A stretch of 64,000 bases of DNA. Origin: Ulota crispa. Lineage: Eukaryota; Streptophyta; Bryopsida; Orthotrichales; Orthotrichaceae. The DNA is taken from the NCBI GenBank assembly GCA_963920765.1, contig OY987244.1, positions 5,768,501 through 5,832,500 on the forward strand, written 5' to 3'. The notes beneath the pieces are model-generated. The model was not told the DNA's origin. It did no database searches and saw only the letters and a list, made by a program, of their open reading frames with translations. Of this stretch, positions 25,401 through 36,714 are shown piece after piece; positions within the stretch are counted from its first letter, which is position 1, and each line of letters begins with the position of its first letter. Position numbers and translations under genes: made by a program.

Positions 25401-27284
25401 TTCACGATGCGACGGGTGAGATCTTCGTTGCTATAGCTTAGGAACCAGCTTCGGGAATCGGGACCCTCGAAGGACAGTCTCCGTTACCAATGTGGATGAT
25501 ACCCGCTGGTGGTTAAATGAAAAACGTCCATCACTGACTAATGAGCTAATCTGAAATGACACTCTGATTCTGATGTTAGCCATGAATTTCAGTCCAGCTT
25601 GTGACGTACATAACAGTCTTCAGGCTTCATATTAATGCCACATTTAACTAAATATGTACCATGCAAAGTACACAAGTAATAGTGTAGAAAGAGTTTTGAT
25701 TTGTAAAACATTGAGAGGTACTTGCATAACGTGAGGAGATGATTGCAAAAGATTAAGAAAGATCTTCAAACAAAAAAACATGCAAAATCATGAGAAAATT
25801 AAATGTAAAATACTAGTAAATCTGTCATGGTTGGGGACAAACAAAATCATTGTTTATATGGATAGTTCATAAGTAGTTAAATATGTTAATATTGAGAACA
25901 TATGAGAGCAATGCTATGGGCGTGTTTTTTGGAATTCTAATATGACCACACAATGATATTTTGCACTTTTCAAATTAGAAAAGTCATCCTTGGAATTTAG
26001 TGTCAATTATAGGCATTTCTTGTATTTTGTTCAACCTACAAAATGCAATTGCAATGCTCTTAGGTTATTTTAATGTTAAGACTCTAACAAGGTCAAAACA
26101 ATTGACCTCTAGTCTTGTGACAATTGAAAACTTTTTGCACAAGTTAATGTTGTTATGTTGATGCTTGCAAAGTATTTATTGTATCACTATAAATGGACTT
26201 ATTCCATTTGTGGTTACACATTCAATACCACAAAGAGCATATATTAATAGCACCATAGCAAATTGAATTATTCCATCTATATCATTATAGTAGGATTTTA
26301 TTTCTTAAGCCTCTCATGTACGGTACCCCTCAATATGTTTACGTTTGGGCCTATTTTGTTGTTCAAAGAACCTTGCATAAATAGAGTATAATTTGAATTT
26401 TCTTGCCTTCCATCACAGTTTTGTAATTCTTGGTGTAGTTCCAATCAAGTATACCAAATTTTAGTTCAAAAAATCAAAACCCTTTTTTTGGTAAATTGTT
26501 TTGTATTTGAAATTTGCAATTTTACATGAAAATTGATTGAAAAAAATTGGTGATAAATTTTTGAGATTTGATTGTATAGATATGTAGGAAACATCCATGT
26601 GCACCATTTTCATACACTAAAAGAAAAATGTGTCCCAAAAAACTAGTTCACAACAACAACAAATGTTCTAAACGACTATAAATAAGTTATTGTACAATTG
26701 TTTAGGATATTGGCAATAAATGTGCACAATTGTTTAGGATACATATTTTTCTAATGATGTTGAAACAAATACCATCGAGTGACAAAAACATGGTCTAGAA
26801 AGAAATTTACTTGAAATCAACGTGGAAGTGTTGTCATGTAAATAAAGATCATTAAACACAACACATTCGCGTACTATCACTATCAGCAGATAAAAATAGA
26901 AATGTAACCCAAAAACATATATACAAATATACTCTCAATTACTCTCCTAGCTGGCTAATAGAGACCCGCAAGTCAGCTAGGACTATACTAAAAATATAGC
27001 TAGATCCAAATGCTAAGATGTTTCGTCCTCAGCATCTATCTACACCAAATGTAATGTTGTCAGCGGCCGACAATGTCAAGTGAACATGATGAAAGAAAGT
27101 ATAAAGATTATAGGCTGGATGCAATGATGAGCCCCATTGTTAATCGCCTTTGGCAAGTTTTTAGTGCCAATCTTTTATTCAAGCTTCCATTAGTCTAACC
27201 TTATACACTGCAAATTTGGCGCATAGTCAACAAAGGTGGCAATATTGTCATCCCAAACATAAGAGGTATGACTTCAAGAGATTA
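25401..27284. other. Intergenic, nothing recognised; could include a decayed LTR
   Basis: No gene. The part from about 26850 to 27280 lies just 3' of the retrotransposon coding body and could contain its 3' LTR, but no matching partner was recognised upstream of gag. Confidence 0.4.
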
Positions 27285-27743
27285 TCAATGCTTTTCCGTA
27301 GACATAGCATGGCCTGAAGATTTCCTACTACAATGACAAATCCAATCTCTTGAAGGCAGAGTCGACAAGGGCAAAATTAAGCATGCCATATGCCAACCAT
27401 GTTGGCACTGGTTACACAAAAGCATAGTAGCTGCACATTTTTTCTCTCCACAAATAAAACAAGGTAATCCCTTTGGCACCACTGCCAACTTCGACTGCAC
27501 AATACCATCAATGAGCAAGTGACAAGAGGCACAATTTTTGGAATGCTCCCTACACTCTTGCCTAACCTTGCCTTCCAATAAGAGAATGCCACAAGGCAAG
27601 ACGTTCTTCACGCAAAAAATGGTATGTCCTGCTCTGACATCAAATGTGGTAGGCGCCTCACGCTGCAAATACACATAATCTCCTTGAAAAATCCTTTGCA
27701 GCTGAGGTTGACAAGCGCTGCTACGAATGCACGTATAATGCAA
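27285..27743 (-). pseudogene. Retroelement C-terminal tail with PHD-like zinc finger
   Basis: An open frame of 152 residues follows the integrase remnant. Residues 94-99 read PCFICG. The ligand series is C95-x2-C98-x11-C110-x2-C113-x4-H118-x2-C121-x14-C136-x1-C138, with the PHD hallmark Trp (RDWIC) just before the last pair. This is the C4-H-C3 pattern, except that the last pair is spaced by one residue instead of two, probably decay. A second Cys/His cluster (CREHSKNCASCH, residues 64-75) precedes it. PHD fingers bind histone H3 tails, so it could have steered integration to particular chromatin. It sits where chromoviruses carry a chromodomain. Confidence 0.7.
27330..27461 (-). other. PHD-like finger within the retroelement tail
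   Basis: Covers the eight candidate zinc ligands from C95 to C138 of the tail frame (C4-H-C3 order). Confidence 0.65.
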
Positions 27744-27779
27744 AGAATCTCAATGTTGGACTAGATATAAGTTCTTTAA

Positions 27780-28560
27780 AGCCATAGACATGATCTTCTT
27801 GAAGAACTCAGCTCGATCATATAGACATTAAGCCCAAAAATCTGGACTATCCAAGTCTACAAATGAAGCCAGTTTCTCTTGTACGGAGCTGAACAAAATA
27901 GGATTCCATCCATATAGCAACTTATAAGGGCTATAAGATGCCAAAGAAGCCTGTCTACTAAAACAATAACCCATAGTAAACCATGGTAACATCAAATCCT
28001 AATCCTGATGGTTTCTACAAAGCAATTCATACTTGCATAAATCGCGTTTGACTGTTTGAACAACACGTTCAGCCAAACCATCCGCCTCAGGGTGATCTCT
28101 AGAAGTGGTGGGGTAATCAACCAAAGCCTTGGTGCATAGAGTTTCAAAAGCTCCTAGAAACTTTCGGCCTTGATTTGTCAAGACTTCAGCTGGTGCTCCA
28201 AAGCATGCCAATACTCAGTCAAAAAATGTTATAACTGTCAACTCCGAAGAGTTTTGAGGCAAAGCAACAAGCTCAATTTACTTGCTAAAATGCTCTACTA
28301 TCACCAATATGTATTTGGCTCTACATAAGGTGATAACAAGCAGCCCGACAAAGTCCAAAAACCAACGATAATCTAAACCCATGATAGATAAAAGTCTTAA
28401 TTGTGGTAATAAGGTGTTAATACTTGATCTCATTCAATTACACATCTTACACTAAGAAACATAGATGAAAACTTGCTGATACATGCCAATCCACCAATAT
28501 TGGTTATGCAACATAGAATGCGTTCTGCGCATTCTAAAATGACCAAGCTCCTCATAAACT
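27780..28560 (-). pseudogene. Ty3/gypsy integrase, broken
   Basis: The clearest part is 27999-28211, which reads CFGAPAEVLTNQGRKFLGAF and then DHPEADGLAERVVQTVKRDL, the second and third catalytic regions of a DDE integrase. The second aspartate (normally in T-D-x-G) is replaced by Asn, while the Glu is kept in DGLAER. Upstream, the first catalytic region is seen as FLDFVGLL with flanking stops. Several in-frame stops interrupt the domain. Catalytically dead as it stands. Confidence 0.8.
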
Positions 28561-28865
28561 TGCCATATAAAAGAAACTTTCTAATCCAACTGAGAAACTA
28601 TGCGCATAGTTCCATCCAACCAAACTCGAATCAATAAGCCGTTATCCCAACAGAACCTTGCTATTTGATGGTAAACTTTGTCTTGCTTTATAATAGAAAT
28701 ATTCAAAGGAAATGATCTATGCTGAAGTTAGTACAAAACTACTGAGTCTTTCTACACATCTTCAATACTCTTAGACTTATCAACTTCAATAGCAGAGCTC
28801 GACATCAAAGTCAAATAAGCAACTGCGTGCTAACCTAGAACTGCCTCTCTGTTGCAATCTCTATG

Positions 28866-29081
28866 TCATCTAGCACTTGTCAAATCCTCATCAAAGAGAC
28901 TTAGATTGCAAGAAAGCCCATTTGCATCCAGGTTAGTAATACTAGCTCGATGAACAACTTCATAATCATACTCTTGAAACAGTAAAGCCCACCTCGCAAG
29001 CTTGCTGGTGAGTTTATCTGACTCCATAAACCACTTCAAAGGTTCATAATCTGTCACCAATGTAAACCGCTGCCCATACAA
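28866..29081 (-). pseudogene. Ty3/gypsy RNase H segment
   Basis: Reads YGQRFTLVTDYEPLKWFMES, then KLARWALLFQEYDYEVVHRA and TNLDANGLS. This is the typical C-terminal part of the retroelement RNase H (TDHQPLKW, LARW, QEYDF, D-x-LSR). The N-terminal part (about 29090-29340) is present but crossed by stops. Confidence 0.85.
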
Positions 29082-29353
29082 GTAAGGCCAAAAATATAAA
29101 ATGATTCATACCGCAGCTAAAGCTGCTCCCTTATAAGACGAATAATTGGACTCTGCCGAGTTGTTACCCATTTATGCAAAGGCAATAACATACTCCCATC
29201 TTTTCTCATCTTTCTGAGTCAAAACTATACCTAATCCCATTGCATTTCAATCCGTGTGCAGTAGAAAAACCTAGTAATATTAGAATGTTGAAGCACAGGT
29301 GCTAAGCTTAATTTCTGCTTCAACGTATTAAAAGCCAACTGTTGTTTGCGGCT

Positions 29354-30230
29354 CTATGTCCAAATCTGGTTTTTGCCAGTGAGCATACTCAAAGGCTTGA
29401 CAATCAAGCTGAAGTTCTTGACAAAGCGGTGATAATAATTTGCTAAGCCAAGAAATACACGCAACTTTAAAATATCACTAGGTGTTGGAAGCTTTTGAAC
29501 AGCATTTACCTTTGTGTATTGTACGCCAAGTCCACCTGGAATTATCATGTGTCTCAAATATAACAACTAGTCATGGAAGAATATGCATTTGCTATGATGC
29601 AAGCGCAATCCTCACTCACGCAACCGCAATCCTCATTCACGCAACCGCTCAAAAATAGCTTGCGAATGCCTCATATACTCATGAGGTGAACTACTAAAGA
29701 CAATAGCATCATCAATGTAGTACCGAGCACATGACAATCTAGTCAAAACAAGGTCTATCACCCTTTGAAATTTAGCAGGTGCATTTTTAAAACCAAATGG
29801 ATGAAACTTCCAATGATAGAGTAGATCTTTGCTATCATGATCAACTCCCCATAATGCAATCTTCACCCGGTCTTCCAACTATAGTGGCAACTAGTGGTAT
29901 TCAAATTTCAGATCCAATGTACTGAAGATCTGAGCCAATTCCACTACATCAATTAATTCCTCTGACGTTAGCATAGGATATCGATATGATTTGGTCTTTT
30001 TATTGACCAGGTGGTAATTTCCACACAACATTTTTTCAATCTAATTAAATATCATTTTTAGATGGCATCAATATAGTACAAGCGTACTTGCTATTAAATA
30101 ACTCAATCAAATTCGTAGCTAAAAGCTTTTGACATCAGGCTTGAACATCAATTTTCTTAGAATTACTCATCTAAGGATGTCTGAAGATCGGATGATCATC
30201 CTCAAGCTAAATGTGAATGGGCTTGCCTTA
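29354..30230 (-). pseudogene. Ty3/gypsy reverse transcriptase, broken
   Basis: Two open pieces carry the core. 29633-29878 has WKFHPFGFKNAPAKFQRV and the catalytic box YIDDAIVFSS; 29354-29566 has the connection segment LRVFLGLANYYHRFVKNFS. The region from 29880 to 30230 carries the fingers (PIHI...DDHPIFRHP) with several stops. The YxDD aspartates are intact but the gene is interrupted. Confidence 0.9.
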
Positions 30231-30506
30231 AAAACCCTCCAAATCATGAAGGTTAAAAGCAAAGCAACTCTGGTATGAGTGAATGAATGCTTGCACCCTA
30301 TTTGCCTCAGCATGATGTTGGGCTGCTCTAATAGACACATAACTGTCGTTAACATGAATATACCGTCTAACCATGAGCCCAGCCTCTAAAATAGCTGTTA
30401 ATCCGGTGCCAATGCCTTCAAAAAGCTCCACAAAAATGATATCGTCTGGAGATGGATGCCAATGAATACATCGTTCAAATACAAAGCCGATGGAGGTAGA
30501 AGCCAA
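30228..30506 (-). pseudogene. C5 cytosine-methyltransferase-like segment joined to the RT leader
   Basis: A 92-residue open stretch. Residues 25-35 read FVELFEGIGTG, matching motif I (F-x-G-x-G, cofactor-binding loop) of DNMT3/DRM-type C5 methyltransferases. It is followed at the usual spacing by a motif II-like RRYIHVNDS (residues 47-55) and a His-rich helix. By about residue 72 the text has become the reverse-transcriptase leader (SYQSCFAFNLHDLEGF). Motif IV (Pro-Cys-Gln) and motif VI (Glu-Asn-Val) are absent, so this copy cannot methylate DNA. Whether this reflects a deletion in one copy or a short domain typical of the family cannot be told from one element. Confidence 0.65.
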
Positions 30507-30779
30507 AGAGTCAAAAAATACAGAAGTTGCAATGTTCCTACACTGTCGGGATAATTTCTGACAGCTAGTTTAAAGTGGCAAGGCATCCTTGAAATGCTGA
30601 GGTGTAGCCACCAACATCGGTGACTCTTGCTCGTCCTTTGGAAATGCAACAGCAAATGCCAAGCTCTCCTTTAAAAATAAAGGATCAAATAGAAGACTCT
30701 TCAAAGATGCCGCGCGTTCAAATATAGCAGCAGCAAATATAGATATAATCAATGCTGCAAATGCCACTGGAATCCGCTC

Positions 30780-31130
30780 CTAACGGCTGTCATTAGAAAA
30801 CCAACACAGTCTAAACCACGCATTTTCAATCCGGTTATCCATACTAAAACCAAGAGGGTAAAGTACTTGCCGACCAACTAAAATATCATAGTTGGTAGTA
30901 TTGGCGACAATGCATCCCAAATAAAAATGAGAATAGGTAGGTTTCTCACTTACTCAAAATATCAACTGTAGAGGCTCTTTGGTGTAGTCTGTAGCGCGCT
31001 CTGTGCCTCCAACTAAAGTGACAATAATAAATGGATAAAGCTCTAAGTCTTTAGCCGTTAAACCAAATTCTGCCGCCAAATATTTGTCAATCATAACTAG
31101 CTAGGCACCTAAATCATCATCACTCTAAGT
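30780..31130 (-). pseudogene. Retroelement aspartic protease-like region, broken
   Basis: Read through two stop codons, the minus strand gives a D-D-L-G-A stretch (in place of the D-S/T-G-A active site), LVMIDKYLAAEF, FIIVTLVGGTERATDYTKEP, and then NYDILVGRQVLYPLGFSMDN, the usual C-terminal flap and ILG-like region. Position and length agree with a retropepsin between gag and the methyltransferase-like segment. Confidence 0.6.
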
Positions 31131-31839
31131 GGAGTAGCTCGATGACCATGCTTTCTACTACGTGAAACTACAAACACCCATTGTTGTTTACTAAATAAAC
31201 AACTTTTGGGTATATAGCATGTTGCTCTCTAGCAGATGTTGCTGAAATATTTGCAAGATAAGCTGCTCCCGTCTCTAGAGGCGCATCCGCAGAAAAATGA
31301 TGCGGTGTGTGGCTGACCATATGCTCACCAAATGCTGCAGTGGTTTCAACTGCAAGCTTAGCACGTAACTTTGCTTGAGCCTCTGAATTATGAACTGAAG
31401 AGGTCTTGACAATAGTCTGAGAAACTTGAAGAGATGACATATCCGCCTTTCTTTCTAAAACACGCCCCACCATATGAAAAACCTTAGAGGCCTAAAAACC
31501 ATGTGCCATCAACTCTGAGCCAAAAAATATTGGCATTTGCATAACCTTGGAAATTATGGTTTGCAGTAAATCAGGTGAGACTGAACCTCTAAGATTTAAA
31601 AATACAATAACTAGACGTTTGCCCATAGCAACAGCATCAACCAAACCAAAAGATAACGATAAATGTGTCTGGCCAATAAAATCAGCAGGACCAATATGAC
31701 ATGCGCGTGAGACAGCCGTAATATTTGACACTAATGAACTACCAAATTCTTCAGTAGTTTGAGATCAAATAGCAGCTACAACTTCCAACTTTTCAGATGC
31801 ACCAAATATGTAATGCTCAGAGCTAGAATAACCAGCTGT

Positions 31840-32639
31840 CTACTTGGGAAATGTCCCAAAATCAGAAGCTTGAGCCAATAATGCAAAAATTTTGAGCTTC
31901 TGCTCTAACTTTGCTACCTTTGCTTCGAGGGTCTTCTCCCTTTGTGACTTAACAGCCATAAAACTAGCTTGCTTCATTTCAAAATGAAGATGAAAGTAGT
32001 GATTTTCATTGTGGTTAGTGCCACCACAAAGGTTGCACTTCAAAACTTTCTTCTTAGATTTAGCTTTATTTTTCACATTTTCTTTCCTAGCAGCATTAGA
32101 TGGCTGAGAAATAGTCTTGGGTTTCTTTAGGCAATCCTTCTTGGCATGTTCATCTTGTTTACATTTCCAGCAATGCAAAGTCTTCTCTGGTTTAGTGTCC
32201 GCCAGACTGCTAGTGACAGCACGGATTTCCTAAATTTGGAAGAATTTGTCATGAAAATGGCCATATCCATGGTGTCATAATGACAAAGAGCCTAGTCACA
32301 CCTCTCAATTACAGCAAAAACTTAGGCTGAAATAGCTCTACCTTCATAATCAAGGATAATTTAAGGAGATGTTAAATCTAACAATCGCTTGTCGATCTTT
32401 GACAAAAATATCTTTACAAACTGACTCTTAATGAAAATTCCATGAGACTCGATAGCAAACCGTGTCAAACGAGTGTACATAGTGCGTGGCATATCTTCCT
32501 TCTCCTTCCGAAAGTCTTGGATACGCTGCATTTGATCATGACGGAATTTGCCATATTTCACCTCTAAATGCGTTATGAATTGCGCTAATGGATCAAACCG
32601 AGGTGGAGGACCAACTGAGGCTAGTGCCACCAGTAGCAT
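31840..32639 (-). pseudogene. gag capsid and zinc-knuckle region, broken
   Basis: 32361-32639 has a retrotransposon gag-like stretch (KYGKFRHDQMQRIQDFRKEK, then RTMYTRLTRFA). 31840-32178 has a CCHC knuckle CWKCKQDEHAKKDC (C-x2-C-x4-H-x4-C) and a second, degenerate knuckle CNLCGGTNHNENHYF in which the last Cys is lost. It is followed by a Lys/Glu-rich helix (REKTLEAKVAKLEQKLK). Stops separate the pieces. Confidence 0.75.
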
Positions 32640-32999
32640 GTGTCATGCGCGACATAATGGATAGTGTAATAATCTCTGTCCTAGGTCTCAGGACTATTGT
32701 TTTGCTTTTGGGATCCTTAGAGGCCGATTCATCACCCTCGTTAAGTTTCTCCTCCACCTTTACGGTTCAAGAGACTAAGGCAGCTACTGCGCCATCTTTT
32801 AGAGCTGAAACATGCTCTACTTGCGTCTTCTAGTAAAACTGCACCTCAAGAAGCTCAAGCTGATGAGCACGAGTCTAGTGCTTATAGGTCTGAAGGACCT
32901 TAAATTCTAAATGCTGAGGTAAAGCTCAAAGGCAATTAAATCATTAATACTATGCAACCTCTGGCGCTTCTCTTTCATTCATGTGCAAAAGAGAAGCTT

Positions 33000-33197
33000 T
33001 CAATCAGGAAAGAAAATCTCCCCTGCGCGTCCTAAGAAACGATCACGCACCGAATCACGAGAATTGTCCTTCATATCGTTAAACGTACTTACACTCAAGA
33101 TCCAAAGTCTACTAGTAGTGTCCAACACCGAATTAAGTTGAAAAGCCTTGTTTATATCTACCGCTAGCCCAAAGTCCTTGGTGTAGTCACCCTTCAA
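33000..33197 (-). pseudogene. Likely N-terminal gag segment
   Basis: A 65-residue frame (KDFGLAVDINKAFQLNSVLD to RDRFLGRAGEIFFPD) upstream of the capsid-like region. Its position, with no other gene nearby, suggests the start of gag, but I do not recognise a domain in it. Confidence 0.4.
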
Positions 33198-34126
33198 ATA
33201 GTTTGGTGAGGATGACTGATAATATCAACTCTTAGTCTGTGCTATAAACAAATAACTTGGGTACCTGCAACTATCTACAGGCTTATAGCAACCTGACCTG
33301 CAATCACCACCAAATTGTGTGGTTCACTAGTAATAATATCCGGTGAGCATAGGTCCAACACATACAGAAAGATCTTATCGGCAATCAACCCAGTTTCACC
33401 TCCACAATACATCCACCTTCATCACAAACACGAAATAGAACAATGTTCGCAAACAAGGAAAGTATCAACGACAAAATCCAAAATACATATCTTAAATCCT
33501 CTTCCCCAAACAACAAATAAGCAGAAATGAAACCTGTACAACCGGCCAACAACGTTTAAAGAACGGGCCACGTCGTTCCACAGCAAGATCCAATCTTGTG
33601 ACCCTCGTCTGCTTTCCTAAGAAGTTACTGCAACCCCGTCAAAAGATTGCGTATAAAACAACATTGTCATCCGCATGCGCTCCTTTTTTCCGGTTCAAAA
33701 CTATTACCTAACGACAGATAGGCAAAAAAGACATGAAATGAAACCAACACAACCAGCACTTACTTGCGGTTGGTGGTAAGTAACAAAATGGAATGCAACA
33801 ACCAGCAATTCCAAAGCCCCTAAATCCAATGTCCACAAATCTCACAAGAAAATTTCAACAATTCTATGTAAAACTGAGTGTGGAATGTAGGTTATGTAAA
33901 TCCAATGAGTTGAATTCACAAAATGTTTGGGTGATGTAATTAAATTAAATTTTCTTTCAGGAGCTCTAGCCGTTAATTCTAGGCTTGAACTTTGAAGTAG
34001 GCTTGAACTTTGAAGTGGTGTAAAAAATCAAAGGTGGGGGATTCACAACCAGAGATGGCTGTGAATGCTATTAAACAAAGTTGGCTGAAAATTTGAAGTG
34101 AATTGGAGAAAAACCGAGAGGAAAAT
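33198..34126. other. Presumed leader/LTR side of the retroelement; nothing definite
   Basis: Expected place for the 5' LTR and primer-binding site, but no tRNA-complementary site or repeat shared with 26850-27280 was recognised. No gene. Confidence 0.35.
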
Positions 34127-34620
34127 TTAAGAAACAATTGGGAGCTGGGTGGTGAAACCCCAGCTCCCCTGTTGGTGGCTGCTTCGGCTCGCTGGCCACC
34201 ACCCGGCCTGCCCCGGGGATGAAGGCGCGGCTCCTGCTCTGACGTGCTGCCCCCGGAACCCTAAAATCCTTGCCTTGCCGACCCTCCGACCGTTCGTCGA
34301 TCGCTCAGCGTCGCTGCTCCTGTTGTAGGCTGGTCCGGCCCTTGCTGGCCGGGATTTCTTTCCCGAAACCCTAATCTTCCCGGAACCTTCTCCCGTTCTG
34401 CGGCTGGCAATTTCGGCGCCTCGTTTGCTGGATCGCGGCTCCCGCAGCACGTCGGTCGGTCGCCCGGCGTTCTTGCTCCCCGTCAAGCCTCCGACCAGTC
34501 CCGTCAAGCTCTCCAGAATCAAACCCTAGGTAGCTCCAGAAAGCGTATGCAACTCCCACAGCAACGGCTCTACCGCTTAGAACCAAAAACTACCGGCTCC
34601 GTCCCGCAACTCCAGACAAA
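34127..34620. other. GC-rich island with a long spurious open frame
   Basis: Sharp rise in GC against AT-rich surroundings. The minus strand is open for 131 codons, but the product is Arg/Gly/Ser-rich with no domain, and a second minus frame is open too, so base composition explains it. It may be the untranslated leader or LTR of an LTR retrotransposon; a candidate LTR start (TGTTAGGGCC, minus strand) lies near 35004. Confidence 0.4.
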
Positions 34621-34720
34621 AGCAAAGCATCCATACTCACTCAACCATGAATCCAAAACCAAAACCCAAGAAAATTCAAATCCCTGTAAACCACAAAGAC
34701 TCAAGAACTAAAACGAAAAC

Positions 34721-34912
34721 GGCATTCTTTGTCAAGTGATAAGATACAAAATCTAAGCACTTAAGCATCAATCAAGTTACCTCTCACTTAGCTCATGAGA
34801 GAATCTAAAAGTGCAAGGAGAAACGTGAAAGATAGTATAAAACTCAAGAAAATACAGTAAGCGTACTCTCTCTTAAAAACACCTCACAAGACTTCACTTG
34901 ACAAAGAATGCC
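34721..34912. repeat. 19-base perfect inverted repeat pair
   Basis: GGCATTCTTTGTCAAGTGA at 34721-34739 is the exact reverse complement of 34894-34912, with about 154 bases between. It could be the ends of a small MITE or a structured part of an LTR; no flanking target duplication is evident. Confidence 0.6.
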
Positions 34913-36562
34913 AAGTCAGAGAAATAACGTGCTTTAACTAACTCCAAACTCTAAGTGGCCTCAAATGAGGTGCCAACTAGCATGAGGTGCCAAAGGCCCT
35001 AACATTCCCCAAAACTATTAAAAACAAAAATCATCTAGTAATGACGTACATCCAATGTGGCATACCCACGATGCCACATCACATGATAGTGTGGCAAGAC
35101 CAAAAACTTGTAAAATTGATATCTCAAATTTACCTAAAGGAGCAATTTGTACTAAATTTCATGTCTTAAGTTCCATTTACTTTTCAATATCTTCTTATAT
35201 TGAAATGACAACTTATAGTTTCACTTTAGGTTTCAAGTTCTAAGTCTAGATTCTCTTCAAAACGCCCACATGGCAAAATTTTACAGATGTTTTACAACAA
35301 GAAGAGTTTGTTATGACCATCCACAAAACTTTGTTCACACAAAAGCAAACAGGGTATAGAGGCACTAGGTCAAATGGCCAGTCTTTCAATTTCAATGATA
35401 CAATTTCCACAATATACAAAGGAAAATTGAGTGGAAATGAGACCAAGATAACCTATTAAATAGAATGAGTACGTTGTTCATGAATAGAGGGTTTCAAATA
35501 TCTCAAAAAAACGGTGAACAAATGGTAGTGAACGAGTTTTTGTTCACAAGTGAACATGAAGTCACAAAAGTGAACCACTCATGAGGACCTCCAAGAGGTC
35601 CTCATGGGTGGTTCACGCGTGGATGACGTGAAGGCGTGAAGCCTCTCTTTCTTGCTCATGTTCTTGTTGCTGCTCTTGCACCTCAACTTGTCGCTCCCAA
35701 CCTCTTGCTTTTGCTCCACGCTGCCAAGTGACAAGCACTTGAAGGTTCAATGATGCTCATCGTTTGAAAGATGAAAGAAATCTCTGATGTAAAGCTCAAA
35801 TTCAGCTCAAATTCAATTTAAATGTTTATGCGTGAGCTTTGGAGGGATTAGGTAGGGCACATCTAATTCATTTGATATCTCTATTTTGGTTAAGAAAAGT
35901 AGATAGCAAAATCACAAAATTGCAATTCACAAGTTGAAAGGTTCTATATTAGAAGCGGACTATGGCAAAGGCTAAAGGACAATGGTAGAGCTGAGGGGAC
36001 TTGGATTAGAAGCGGCGATGGTGGAGCTCAAGGGATCTGGATTAGCTTATGAGATTGGTGATTATGGGCAAAGTTGAAGGGCTAGTCTGTGGTTCACTAA
36101 AATGTGGATATTTGAATGGGTGAACAAGAGGACATGAACTGTGGCTTCACTAAGTTGTTCACCAATTTCATTCACGTGAACAAAATTGGTGATGAACGGC
36201 ATATTTAAAACCCCCTAATTGAAGTGCACTAGTCTTGGCACTACTGTGAAGGAGTTTCAATTTTTTTCTAAAAAAACTAAGCTTTCTAAAAAAGAAAACT
36301 TATTGTTTTTGCACATCTAGAGGTGCAAGAGTTCTTGCACTATGGAGGAACACTGTCAAAATGGGACGGTTTTTGTAGAGTAGGACATACTGATTTGGAC
36401 ATGTTTTTGTCATTTTGGACACGTTTAATCAACTCGGACTTGTCAATTTGGACACAGTTTCTTGTAGTGAATTTGACATGCCAAAAACTTCAACTATTTC
36501 CTCATAAAACTTCATCTTCAACATCTCCTCTTGAGGCTTCCTGACAATTCAATCCTTAACCC
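34913..36562. other. Intergenic with a possible DNA-transposon relic
   Basis: No gene. From about 35487 (GGGTTTCAAATATCTC) to 36215 (GCATATTTAAAACCCCC) the ends are imperfect inverted repeats, and 'tgaacaa/ttgttcac' motifs recur near both ends, suggesting a non-autonomous element. A perfect small palindrome, CATGAGGACCTCC-A-GGAGGTCCTCATG-like, lies near 35580-35606. Confidence 0.4.
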
Positions 36563-36714
36563 CACTAGTAGAAAACTCTGTCCAAAACAACAGAAAACCA
36601 ATAGTTTCTTGTTGTTTTGGGCACTTGCCCACGCTAATTGACTAATTTAACATAATTTGGTAAAAGACTACATACGTTCTGTTGATTGGACACCATTATC
36701 TAAATCAACAAAAA

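Larger units (their letters stand above)
27285..33197 (-). mobile_element. Decayed Ty3/gypsy retrotransposon with methyltransferase-like and PHD-like segments
   Basis: On the minus strand the order is gag with zinc knuckle, aspartic protease, C5-methyltransferase-like segment, reverse transcriptase, RNase H, integrase, then a Cys/His-rich tail with a PHD-like finger. That order (integrase after RNase H) is Ty3/gypsy. Stop codons and frame changes interrupt nearly every domain, so it is not active. No long terminal repeats or primer-binding site could be recognised, so the ends given are those of the recognisable coding body. Similar methyltransferase-bearing retrotransposons have been described in charophyte algae and dinoflagellates; the link to this family is my inference. 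Confidence 0.85.

Noticed and set aside
34127..34522. 131-codon minus-strand frame as a gene
   Set aside because: GC-rich DNA leaves more than one frame open; the product is low-complexity and has no domain.
26850..35010. A pair of LTRs around the Ty3/gypsy body
   Set aside because: I compared both flanks by eye and found no convincing direct repeat or primer-binding site.
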